From NCBI GenBank assembly GCA_029866025.1, contig JARXAD010000003.1, positions 124,001 through 188,000 of the forward strand: DNA of 64,000 bases, written 5' to 3'. Positions 51,625 to 59,510 of the stretch are shown here, one piece after another. Below the pieces are notes generated by a model. The model saw nothing but the letters and a program-made list of their open reading frames with translations, made no database searches and was not told the DNA's origin. Every line of letters begins with the position of its first letter. The stretch's first letter is position 1. Made by a program: the position numbers and the translations under genes. The stretch comes from Vampirovibrionales bacterium. Lineage in GTDB: Bacteria > Cyanobacteriota > Vampirovibrionia > Vampirovibrionales > Vampirovibrionaceae.

Positions 51625-52002
51625 TTATTTGGTAAATTTTTCAGCAATTATTTGAGAGATGCCATCAGATAATGTTCGAATGGTCTGCCACAAAATAGGC
51701 CTTGTTAATCCAATAGATATAATGCCCCATAAAATCATTTGCAGTAAGTAATTTTCTGTAAATGAATAAGGCCAACTATAGTGGTTGCAAAGAAAGTTAT
51801 TTACGTGCGGGGGAATTATTAAGCCAACACCAGCAATTATTCCTAATTTATCAACTTGACTAGAGTATTTCATCCAATCGGAATACTTTTCTTCTTCCTC
51901 ATAAAGGTATTCGGGGGCTGATTCCATCAACTTAAGAATTTCAGCATTGCCTATATCGAGAACCTTCGTAAAATTCTCAAATTGTATTTTGTCATCACTC
52001 AC
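51625..52002 (-). CDS. Small two-helix membrane protein, candidate toxin of a Panacea system
   Basis: 125 residues. A charged N-terminal half (DDKIQFENFTKVLDIGNAEI and EYLYEEEEKYSDWM) is followed by two hydrophobic segments, KLGIIAGVGLIIPPHVNNFL and NYLLQMILWGIISIGLTRPI, and a short cytosolic tail. No family recognised. The GTG start at 52002 lies inside the last codons of the Panacea-domain gene (8-bp overlap) and has AAGGAG ten bases upstream. The two-gene layout with a Panacea antitoxin, small size and membrane helices fit a membrane-active toxin. This is inference. Confidence 0.75.
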   Translation of the reverse strand: MSDDKIQFENFTKVLDIGNAEILKLMESAPEYLYEEEEKYSDWMKYSSQVDKLGIIAGVGLIIPPHVNNFLCNHYSWPYSFTENYLLQMILWGIISIGLTRPILWQTIRTLSDGISQIIAEKFTK

Positions 52003-52465
52003 AAATAATTTTCTCCTTATAGTGCTTTTCTATAAGTGCATTAGGAATAATAATATTTCGAATAAATGGTTTATAAACCAAGCTCCAAGGTGTTTCGGGT
52101 TTATGACTTAATGCCGATAGTGCAACTCCTGGGTACTTACCATAACGAGCCATTACTTTATCCAGTAATTCTTTTGTCTTTTCAAATTTCAATAGCTCTG
52201 AAGGTTTAGTAGAAGGTGTAATAGGCTCTGAGCCTTTATATTTATCGTATATTTCCGGATAAACAGGCCCGAATTTCCAAGCAAGAACTGGCTCCTCAAT
52301 TAGCGGCCCTTTGCCTAAACCTAATGACCAGCCATGCGCTATATAAGCCAGCTTTTGGAGTTTCATTGGGGTGCAGGGAATATTATTCTCATTGCAAAGT
52401 TGTATTATAGCTTTGGCTACATCTAAGGCTTTGTATGGAGGCATCGGATTAGAAGTGTTGGCCAT
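51995..52465 (-). CDS. Panacea-domain (DUF4065, SocA-like) protein, candidate antitoxin
   Basis: 156 residues from ATG 52465 (AAAGGAG upstream; the frame opens at 52498). The Panacea signature is clear: ALDVAKAIIQLCNENNIPCT, PMKLQKLAYIAHGWSLGLG, then VLAWKFGPVYPEIYDKYK and the C-terminal SHKPETPWSLVY. Panacea proteins neutralise many unrelated toxins, including membrane-targeting ones, encoded next to them. Here the next gene is a two-helix membrane protein. AT-rich against its housekeeping neighbours upp and hisD, suggesting transfer. Confidence 0.88.
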   Translation of the reverse strand: MANTSNPMPPYKALDVAKAIIQLCNENNIPCTPMKLQKLAYIAHGWSLGLGKGPLIEEPVLAWKFGPVYPEIYDKYKGSEPITPSTKPSELLKFEKTKELLDKVMARYGKYPGVALSALSHKPETPWSLVYKPFIRNIIIPNALIEKHYKEKIICE

Positions 52466-52514
52466 AACTGAGGCTCCTTTGTAATACGAGAATAGCACGT
52501 CTAAAAACTTTTTA

Positions 52515-53792
52515 TTACAATCTCGCAGCGGCGCTAGCGCGGTGGGCCTCTAAGCCTTCGGTAGCTGCAAAAAGGCTTGCGTCTTGGCATATTAAGGGTG
52601 CGCTCCGCACCCGCATCCACGTTTGGGGGCGTAAAAAGGTCCATGGGGTAAGGCCACCGCTAAACCGCGCGGCACGGGCTGTAGGCAACGTGTGGTTGGG
52701 CCCTGCCATGTAATCTCCCACTGGCACGGGCGTGTTATACCCCATAAACAAAGCGCCGTAATCGGTTAAATAGGGCGTTAAGGCGTCTGGGTTGGCTACC
52801 ATTAAGGCCAAGTGTTCGGGGGCTAGGGTATTGGCGGCTTTGGCGCAGGCTTCTAGGTTTTCCAGCACCACAATGCCACTGTGGGCCAACGACTCTTTTA
52901 AGAAACCGGCCAACGGCAGTATTGATAAAGCCTGATCCACCGCCTGCTGAATAGCCTGTGCCTGTTCTAGAGAATCCACAAGGCAGTAGGCGCGCGCGTT
53001 GGGGTCATGCTCGGCTTGGGCCAGCAAGTCCACCGCTACCCAGTCAGGGTTGGCATCCGCATCGGCAATCAGCACCACTTCACTGGGGCCAGCCAAGGCA
53101 TCAATGCCAATCACGCCTTGCAGCTGGCGTTTGGCTTCCGTTACCCATGCATTGCCGGGGCCCACAATCATCGTCACGGGCGTGATGGTTTCCGTCCCAT
53201 AGGCCAAGGCCGCCACACCGTGGGCGCCCCCTATTTGACGATACCCTGTAACGCCTGCCAGTTGGCCCGCCAGCAATACTTCCGGCCCTAATAGAGGCGA
53301 AACAATCCAGATTTCTGGCACACCGGCCACCTTGGCGGTAATGGCCGTCATGAGGGCCGTGGAAGGTAGCGGATAACGCCCCCCCGGTACATAACAGCCG
53401 ACGCTTGCAACAGGCTGCCAGCGCAAGCCGCTTTCAACGGCATCATCACTAACGCACACCGCTTGAGCCCCTTTTAGGGTCGCTTCTCCAAAGCGCTGAA
53501 CACGCTCCGCTGAACGTTCTATTACAGCGCGTACCGCTGGGTCTACGGTGGCAATAGCGTTTTGCACCTCGACATCATCCGGCATCAAGGTGCGTGGGGT
53601 AGCATCGCCTAGAGCTTGGCAAATACCCTCTAAGGCAAAATCACCACCGGTGCGCACTTGGGCTAATAGCTCGCCCACCTTGGTAATTAGAGCCGCATCC
53701 GGCGTTTCGTAAGGGGCTTGCAAGGTGTTTAAAAAGATAGCAGCAGCATCACCGGTGTAAACAGGCATTACCGCAGTCGGGGTGGAGGCCAT
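52515..53792 (-). CDS. hisD: Histidinol dehydrogenase HisD
   Basis: 425 residues. Catalyses the last two steps of histidine synthesis, histidinol to histidine. Motifs: GCYVPGGRYPLPSTALMTAI, GGAHGVAALAYGTETI, IDALAGPSEVVLIADADANP and the zinc-region LLAQAEHDPNARAYCLVDS. Full length. Its ATG overlaps the stop of the HisA-HisI-HisE fusion as TAATG, so the two are co-translated. Confidence 0.96.
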   Translation of the reverse strand: MASTPTAVMPVYTGDAAAIFLNTLQAPYETPDAALITKVGELLAQVRTGGDFALEGICQALGDATPRTLMPDDVEVQNAIATVDPAVRAVIERSAERVQRFGEATLKGAQAVCVSDDAVESGLRWQPVASVGCYVPGGRYPLPSTALMTAITAKVAGVPEIWIVSPLLGPEVLLAGQLAGVTGYRQIGGAHGVAALAYGTETITPVTMIVGPGNAWVTEAKRQLQGVIGIDALAGPSEVVLIADADANPDWVAVDLLAQAEHDPNARAYCLVDSLEQAQAIQQAVDQALSILPLAGFLKESLAHSGIVVLENLEACAKAANTLAPEHLALMVANPDALTPYLTDYGALFMGYNTPVPVGDYMAGPNHTLPTARAARFSGGLTPWTFLRPQTWMRVRSAPLICQDASLFAATEGLEAHRASAAARL

Positions 53793-55075
53793 TACCGTTC
53801 CCGCCCTCTCAGCTCTGCTTCAATATCGCTCCATTCAATGCCTTCCGCCACTGCCACCACGCTGGCAAAATAGGTTAAATCCGCAATTTCCCAAATAAAG
53901 TTTTCCTTATTGGGGGCACGCGTCACTTCAAAAGCCTCTTCCATCAGCTTACGATACAGTTTTTCTCTATTTTGCAGCATGGATTGGGTAAAAGACCCTT
54001 CTTTCGGTTTGTCGCGTCGGTTTTTGAGAATGTCGTACAAGGTGCCAATGGTAAAGGTAGGTTTTTGAAAGCCTTGATCAAAGCAACTGTAGGCGTCGGT
54101 ATGGCAGGCGGACCCTTGTTGGTTGACGGTAAACACCAGCGCATCCTTGTCGCAATCGGTTCGTACCGAAATCAACTGCTGCGTGTGCCCCGACGATTCG
54201 CCTTTGGTCCACAGTTCCTTACGCGAACGGCTGTAATAGATGCCTTTGCCCGCTTGCAAGGCGGCATCCAAACTGGCTTGGCTGCTGTACGCCAACATCA
54301 ATACCTGCTTGGTTTGGGCGCACTGCACCACGGTAGGGATCAAGGCTGGCAGACCATCCTCGGTTGTGTATTTCTCAAAATCCAGCGAATCAATGGTGGC
54401 TTTGGCCAAATCCAACTTACCGGTGTACAGGGCCATGCCCACCTGCACATCCACGCCCAGCTTGCTAATGACACTGGCTTCTTCTGTGGTGGCCACGCCA
54501 CCCGCTACCGTTAAAGGCACGCTGAGGGCGTTTTTAACAGCCAAAATGGCGTCTTGATCCATGCCTTGCAAGGTGCCTTCGGTGGCCACAAAGGTGCACA
54601 AAAAGCCGCCACAGTATTTTTCCAGCCTGCGGGCCCGATCCAGCACCGATTCGCCCGTGCTGCTGGTCCAGCCCTGGTCCACCACATGGCCGTCTTTGTG
54701 ATCGATGGCCACCAGTACCCGATGACGGGGTAGTTGCTCTAAAAATTCTGGCGTGGCGGCGGTGCCAATAATTATTTGCTTAGCGCCAGCCCGCAAAATA
54801 CGGCGGGCATGTTCAATGGTGCGAATACCGCCCCCCACACGCACATCGGCCACGCGGCACAGCTCGTGAATCAACCCTTGGTTCGGGCCGCCCACGTTTT
54901 GAGCCCCTACATTTTTAGAAAGCGCCGCATCCAAGTCCACCACCGCCACTTCGCCATAGCGGTTAAATTCTTTGGCCAGCTCAATGGGTGCGCGTGGATC
55001 CGTCAACACGTGATCTCTACCCTGACGGAGCTGAACCGCTTGGCCATTGACGAGATCAATACTTGGAATAATCAT
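53792..55075 (-). CDS. hisA-hisI-hisE: HisA-HisI-HisE three-domain fusion (histidine biosynthesis)
   Basis: 427 residues from ATG 55075. Residues 1-235: HisA isomerase (MIIPSIDLVNGQAVQLRQGR, VRVGGGIRTIEHARRIL), where the usual catalytic RDGT reads ATEGTLQG, i.e. Glu for Asp. Residues 240-330: HisI phosphoribosyl-AMP cyclohydrolase (YYSRSRKELWTKGESSGHTQ; VRTDCDKDALVF; GSACHTDAYSCF, with zinc ligands). Residues 340-427: HisE pyrophosphohydrolase (KLYRKLMEEAFEVTRAPNKE). Steps 2, 3 and 4 of the pathway are on one chain, in gene order A-I-E, and hisD follows. HisIE fusions are common; adding HisA is unusual as far as I know. Confidence 0.93.
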   Translation of the reverse strand: MIIPSIDLVNGQAVQLRQGRDHVLTDPRAPIELAKEFNRYGEVAVVDLDAALSKNVGAQNVGGPNQGLIHELCRVADVRVGGGIRTIEHARRILRAGAKQIIIGTAATPEFLEQLPRHRVLVAIDHKDGHVVDQGWTSSTGESVLDRARRLEKYCGGFLCTFVATEGTLQGMDQDAILAVKNALSVPLTVAGGVATTEEASVISKLGVDVQVGMALYTGKLDLAKATIDSLDFEKYTTEDGLPALIPTVVQCAQTKQVLMLAYSSQASLDAALQAGKGIYYSRSRKELWTKGESSGHTQQLISVRTDCDKDALVFTVNQQGSACHTDAYSCFDQGFQKPTFTIGTLYDILKNRRDKPKEGSFTQSMLQNREKLYRKLMEEAFEVTRAPNKENFIWEIADLTYFASVVAVAEGIEWSDIEAELRGRER

Positions 55076-55174
55076 ACCGCTACCCAATACTGAAAAGGTT
55101 ACACTAGAAACATTACTTTTCGTGAATACTGTAATCCAAACACTCGGTCGTATCAGCTTCCTATTCTTTGTTTC

Positions 55175-56155
55175 ATGCCCATTGTATCCCCCACTGCTAA
55201 TGCCATTCATGCTGCCGCCGAACAGTTACGAGACGGCGGACTGATAGGACTGCCCACGGAAACCGTGTACGGCTTGGGCTGCGATGCCAGTAACCCCGAC
55301 GCACTGGCCGCGCTTTATAAAGCCAAGGGCCGCCCCACCAACCACCCCGTGATTGTGCATGTGGCCAGCGTAGAGCAGTTATCGGATTGGGCGATGGATA
55401 TTCCTGAAGTAGCTCACACATTGGCCAAGGCTTTTTGGCCGGGTCCCCTCACCCTTATTTTAAAAAAGCAGCCCCACGTGCTGGATGCCATAACAGGCGG
55501 TCAAGACACGGTGGGCATTCGTATTCCCAGCCACCCCGTGGCATTGGATTTACTTAGAACCTTTGGTGGTGGCATTACAGCCCCTAGCGCCAACCGGTTT
55601 GGGCGCATTAGCCCCACAACAGCTCTGCATGTGATGGATGAATTTGGCGACCATCTTACCGTACTAGACGGTGGCCCCTGCGCCGTGGGGGTGGAAAGCA
55701 CCATTGTGGATGTATCGTCGGGTACGCCCCGTATTTTACGCCCCGGCATGATTACCGCTGAAGCTATCCAAAATTCAACGCCACTTCAGCAGACCAAGAT
55801 TTTTACTAAACACGGCCCTGCCGTGAGGGTTTCAGGAAGCTTAACAAAGCACTACGCCCCCACAACACCCACCCTGCTCATGGCACGAGACGACCTACAC
55901 CAGGCTTGGAACGACTTACCTTATGAAGAGCAAGGTACGCTTGGATTGCTGCTCTTAACCCCCTTAACCCACGAGAACGGACCTGCGCACGTTAGGGTAC
56001 TAGGCACTCACCCCACACCCTATGCAGCAGGGTTTTACGCCACTTTACGTGAGTTAGACACGAAGGGCCTCAACGCGCTTTGGATAGAGCTTCCGCCCAA
56101 CGAGCCTGGCTGGGAGGCCATCCTCGACCGATTAAAACGCTGCGCCGCCCTTTAA
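55175..56155 (+). CDS. L-threonylcarbamoyladenylate synthase (Sua5 type)
   Basis: 326 residues. Makes threonylcarbamoyl-AMP for the t6A37 modification of tRNAs reading ANN codons. YrdC-like domain: GGLIGLPTETVYGLGCDASN, LYKAKGRPTNHPVIVHV, ITAPSANRFGRISPTTA and VGVESTIVDVS. The extra C-terminal domain of about 110 residues (GPAVRVSGSLTKHYAPTTPT linker onward) places it with Sua5 rather than TsaC. Divergent from the his genes. Confidence 0.94.
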   Translation: MPIVSPTANAIHAAAEQLRDGGLIGLPTETVYGLGCDASNPDALAALYKAKGRPTNHPVIVHVASVEQLSDWAMDIPEVAHTLAKAFWPGPLTLILKKQPHVLDAITGGQDTVGIRIPSHPVALDLLRTFGGGITAPSANRFGRISPTTALHVMDEFGDHLTVLDGGPCAVGVESTIVDVSSGTPRILRPGMITAEAIQNSTPLQQTKIFTKHGPAVRVSGSLTKHYAPTTPTLLMARDDLHQAWNDLPYEEQGTLGLLLLTPLTHENGPAHVRVLGTHPTPYAAGFYATLRELDTKGLNALWIELPPNEPGWEAILDRLKRCAAL

Positions 56156-56324
56156 ACCAAGTACAGGGTTTTATTTTATTGATGTAACATTTTGTAACAA
56201 ATCCCACACCATGGGGAATTGTCATTGTTTTGTCACAATGGGTGTTTATTATACACTTACACAAAGTGTTGGATAGACACTTTTTATATCACATTGATAC
56301 TCTTCCCATTCAGGTTTTTTCGTT

Positions 56325-56540
56325 ATGAATTTTTCCACTGTACATCCCTACTACACTTACACGCCCGCATTGCAGCACACCTCTCATTCATCCAAAGCTG
56401 TGGCTCCGACCGTTTTTTCTAATTACGGCGTACACAATTTTAAAAATACGTCCTCGGCAAGACTCTTAAACGGTGATGGACCTCGTTACCTTGGTTTTGG
56501 CCAAACAAACACCGCAACCCGCCTGAATGTTTTGGCGTAA
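56325..56540 (+). CDS. Small orphan protein (71 aa)
   Basis: ATG 56325, opening MNFSTVHPYYTYTPALQHTS and ending GDGPRYLGFGQTNTATRLNV. Rich in Tyr, Thr, Asn and Ser; no membrane segment, no domain recognised. No good ribosome binding site is visible. The upstream 100 bp hold several -10-like AT boxes, and a 10-bp hairpin follows 45 bp after the stop, which gives it its own apparent transcription unit. Coding status is uncertain. Confidence 0.45.
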   Translation: MNFSTVHPYYTYTPALQHTSHSSKAVAPTVFSNYGVHNFKNTSSARLLNGDGPRYLGFGQTNTATRLNVLA

Positions 56541-56585
56541 TCCCTCTTAGTTCCCTTTTTACCCCTTTAATTAACGATAAGCCCC

Positions 56586-56615
56586 TTTAAAGCCACGCAA
56601 CACTATGGCTTTAAA
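56586..56615 (+). terminator. Perfect 10-bp hairpin after the orphan ORF
   Basis: TTTAAAGCCA, a 10-nt loop, and the exact complement TGGCTTTAAA. No immediate T-run follows; T-runs begin about 24 and 48 bp later. It could terminate the 56325 ORF or stabilise its transcript's 3' end. Confidence 0.45.
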
Positions 56616-56757
56616 CCCAACAACCCCAACCGCAAGGTTTTTTTACTAAGCAGGCGGGGTTTTTTCTTTTGCTCGCAAGCAGACGGCTTTATACGGCATC
56701 AAGGTTCACAGGCTGAACTTAAAAAACGTATCGAGTAAAACCCCTAAAGATAATTTT

Positions 56758-58215
56758 TTAAGCCGGTTGCATACCCACGTGCTGGGTTTTTCCCCAGTCA
56801 AAGGGCTTATGGGTGTCCGTCATTAAACGAACCGTCACCCACCACACCACCGGTATCCACAACACTACCAAGTAAAATGCCGTTACGGTGGCTTGGCGCA
56901 AGGTTTCTACCCACCCCAAGTGGCGCTCAAAGCGCCGCAAGCTGGAAATAATAAGCCCATAAAAAAACACACCCAAGCCGGGCAAGGCAAACAGGGTCAT
57001 CCACAAATGCCAATGGTTGGGATCCCGCACCCAAAATTCTAATACCAGCAAATAAGCCGCATCCACCACCACCCAAATAGGCAATAAAAACTCAATCAGG
57101 TAGGCAATTAAATCCGCTTTATCGCGCACGCTAACGTAGGGCGACTGAAATACGGGGCGTAAATAATCCAAATACCGAACGAGGGAGCCTTCTCCCCAAC
57201 GACGACGTTGGCGAAGTAAGCCGCCATACTGCGGTACCGATTCTTCCAGCACCTTTGCTTGTGAGCAGAACCGAATGGTATAGCCCGCAATATGCAATCG
57301 AGTGGAAAGATCCAAATCATCGGTTAAGGTCGCTTCATTCCACCCCCCCACCCTTTGCAAGGCTTTACGGCATACCATTTGCCCATTGCCTCGAAACTCG
57401 ACAGCGCCCGCGAGTGTGTCTCGCCCTTCCTGAATGTAGGCATCCATGGTCATTTCCACGCCTTGGCACTCGGCCAACCAATTGCGATGGTAGTCGCCCA
57501 CTTGCTTACGGGCCTGCACGCCTGCCACAGTGGTTTCATTAAAGTAAGGTACTAGTTGATTTAAAAAATCTGTTGCCACGCGGGCATCGGCATCAAAAAT
57601 AGCAATCAGGTCGCCTTTGGCCAATTGCAGGGCTTCATTCAACACTGCTGATTTACCAGGCGTCTGACCTTCGCTGCGATGCACCAAGGTAATGTGGCTT
57701 TTTTCTTCGGCTGACAACTGGGCCACATACTGTTCTAGAACTGTGGCCGTGGCATCGGTGCTGCGATCATTGACCACGATAATTTCTTTATGGGTATAGA
57801 TTAAGCTCCGTAGATTATCCAGCAACCCTGTCACAACCGACTCTTCATTATGGGCCGCCACCAAGATACTTACCCAAGGAGCCGAAGCAAGCTCGCTATC
57901 AACTAGCGGTTGTGGATGAGTGGCTGGTACACGCTTGAGCTGAATGCCAAGCCACACCATGTAGCCCACCATAATAATAAACAGCAGCATTAACGGAGAC
58001 ATCCAGGGAATCAGTCGATCCAGCGCTACAAACAACAGCACGGTCAACCCCAACGATGCCCACAATAGCCGACGGTACGAGCGATGCGGATGGGGCAAAT
58101 AATTGGGATAAGCCGCACTATCCCAAGGCGCTAGCGGCTGAGGCGAAGACGAAAATGAAAGGGTGTTTGCAGGAGAGGTCATTGGGTCATCTTTTTCAGT
58201 GATAAAAGGGACCAT
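56758..58215 (-). CDS. GT2 membrane glycosyltransferase (cellulose-synthase/PgaC-like)
   Basis: 485 residues from ATG 58215 (alternatives TTG 58227, ATG 58182). Two N-terminal helices (LLWASLGLTVLLFVALDRLI; LMLLFIIMVGYMVWLGI), then a GT-A domain with WVSILVAAHNEESVVTGLLD, VVNDRSTDAT, AIFDADARVATDF (DxD) and QRRRWGEGSLVRYL (QxxRW). Three to four helices follow. The family polymerises and extrudes polysaccharides or adds single sugars to lipids. Last gene of a recO-MFS-GT-GT2 operon and overlapping or abutting the previous gene's stop. Confidence 0.9.
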   Translation of the reverse strand: MVPFITEKDDPMTSPANTLSFSSSPQPLAPWDSAAYPNYLPHPHRSYRRLLWASLGLTVLLFVALDRLIPWMSPLMLLFIIMVGYMVWLGIQLKRVPATHPQPLVDSELASAPWVSILVAAHNEESVVTGLLDNLRSLIYTHKEIIVVNDRSTDATATVLEQYVAQLSAEEKSHITLVHRSEGQTPGKSAVLNEALQLAKGDLIAIFDADARVATDFLNQLVPYFNETTVAGVQARKQVGDYHRNWLAECQGVEMTMDAYIQEGRDTLAGAVEFRGNGQMVCRKALQRVGGWNEATLTDDLDLSTRLHIAGYTIRFCSQAKVLEESVPQYGGLLRQRRRWGEGSLVRYLDYLRPVFQSPYVSVRDKADLIAYLIEFLLPIWVVVDAAYLLVLEFWVRDPNHWHLWMTLFALPGLGVFFYGLIISSLRRFERHLGWVETLRQATVTAFYLVVLWIPVVWWVTVRLMTDTHKPFDWGKTQHVGMQPA

Positions 58216-58223
58216 CAACACGA

Positions 58224-59510
58224 TCAATAAATACTAAGGCGCTGGGCATAATGCTGTAACAATTGGGCCGCTTGCCGAGCCCCTTGTAACTGAACCGCCT
58301 GGGCGGCAAATTGACGAGCCTGATGAAAGGCACGAGGCGACGAACGTAAGGTATTCAGGGCTTTAATAATATTGTGGGGCGTAAGCGTACCATACGATAG
58401 AGTAAGAGAAACCCCCAACTCCATCAGGCGGCGTGCATTGTTTTCTTGTTCTACCTGGCTGGCATCGGGAACCACCACACTGGGTTTTCCCAAGGTCAAT
58501 AGCTCCATTGCCGTACTGTGGCCGCCTTGGGTAATCACCACATCCGCCGTTTTAAAATACGGAGCTGCATCACGCGGAGAATGAATACACTGCACATTCG
58601 CCGGAATGTTGCTCACCTCAAAGGTAGTAAGCACCCAAAACTGCCATGATGGCTCTAGACGGGCTGCCTCCAACACGGCATCTAATAAGGGACGACGAAA
58701 CGCGTGCCCCCCCAGGGTTACCACCACCAAGGGTGCATCCTCATTGCGAGACAATACAGGAACTTCTTCCGCGTTCCAAGCCACTACAGGACCTACAAAG
58801 CGGGTACGCTTTTTTACTTGGGGATTGGATGACAAGTTGGGCAAACACACACTGTCGGGTGGTAAAAAATCAGGAATCAAAATTTCTTCGGCACTAGACA
58901 GCCACAACTGCATGACCCACTCAAAAGAGTGGCCAAAAAGCTTCACCAAAGGGGTATCTTGGGCAAAAAATGGGTAAAAAGCACTTTGATTGGTAATAAC
59001 CACGCACGGTAAATTAAGACGAGCTGCCGCCAACACCGGCGCAATGCGGCCATCGGCCACCACAAGGGAAATATTGTACTGGCTCATGAGAGCCATTTCG
59101 TGCTGAACAATTTGAGCCAGCTTTAAGGGACGATCATGGTTTTGCACCAAGGTCTGCTGGAGATCAAAGCTACCTTGGCTTCCTACCAAGGCATACTCTT
59201 GGGGAATCTCAACACAGGGACGCCCACAAGCTTCTACACGTTCCAACGCATAGCTGTAAGAGCCAATCAACACTTCGTCATCGGCACAATGTTTGGCAAT
59301 GGCCATGGCTCGGCTGGAATGCCCAAACCCTTCACTACTGACAGAAAAATAAATGCGGGACGTAGACGTGTTTTTCGAATCCTCCCGTTTAGGACGAAGG
59401 ACCCCTTTCCCCTTTACGCCAGAAGCAGACGCTGGCAGCAATGGGATGGGCCAAGGCAAGGTATCAGGGGCAGGCCCCAGCCGAAAACGCTTCATCCAAT
59501 CGGTTAGCAT
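58224..59510 (-). CDS. GT-B glycosyltransferase, MurG/UDP-glycosyltransferase-like
   Basis: 428 residues with a 50-residue low-complexity N-terminus. From there YFSVSSEGFGHSSRAMAIAK matches the GT28/MurG-like N-domain glycine motif. The donor domain has LVVVTLGGHAFRRPLLDAVL, PYFKTADVVITQGGHSTAME and LLTLGKPSVVVPDASQVEQE, a pattern typical of UDP-sugar enzymes. The acceptor is unknown, likely a lipid or glycan intermediate handled by the GT2 next door. Its ATG overlaps the MFS gene's stop by 7 bp. Confidence 0.88.
   Translation of the reverse strand: MLTDWMKRFRLGPAPDTLPWPIPLLPASASGVKGKGVLRPKREDSKNTSTSRIYFSVSSEGFGHSSRAMAIAKHCADDEVLIGSYSYALERVEACGRPCVEIPQEYALVGSQGSFDLQQTLVQNHDRPLKLAQIVQHEMALMSQYNISLVVADGRIAPVLAAARLNLPCVVITNQSAFYPFFAQDTPLVKLFGHSFEWVMQLWLSSAEEILIPDFLPPDSVCLPNLSSNPQVKKRTRFVGPVVAWNAEEVPVLSRNEDAPLVVVTLGGHAFRRPLLDAVLEAARLEPSWQFWVLTTFEVSNIPANVQCIHSPRDAAPYFKTADVVITQGGHSTAMELLTLGKPSVVVPDASQVEQENNARRLMELGVSLTLSYGTLTPHNIIKALNTLRSSPRAFHQARQFAAQAVQLQGARQAAQLLQHYAQRLSIY

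Larger units (their letters stand above)
56156..56757. other. Intergenic region with orphan ORF and hairpins
   Basis: 600 bp. It contains the 71-aa ORF described separately, a perfect hairpin (TTTAAAGCCA...TGGCTTTAAA) at 56586-56615, and T-runs after 56639 and 56663. It converges on the glycosyltransferase gene on the right. Confidence 0.6.

Noticed and set aside
53972-54514. 180-codon plus-strand ORF opposite the HisA-HisI-HisE gene
   Set aside because: Antisense to a conserved enzyme; no start signal or domain.
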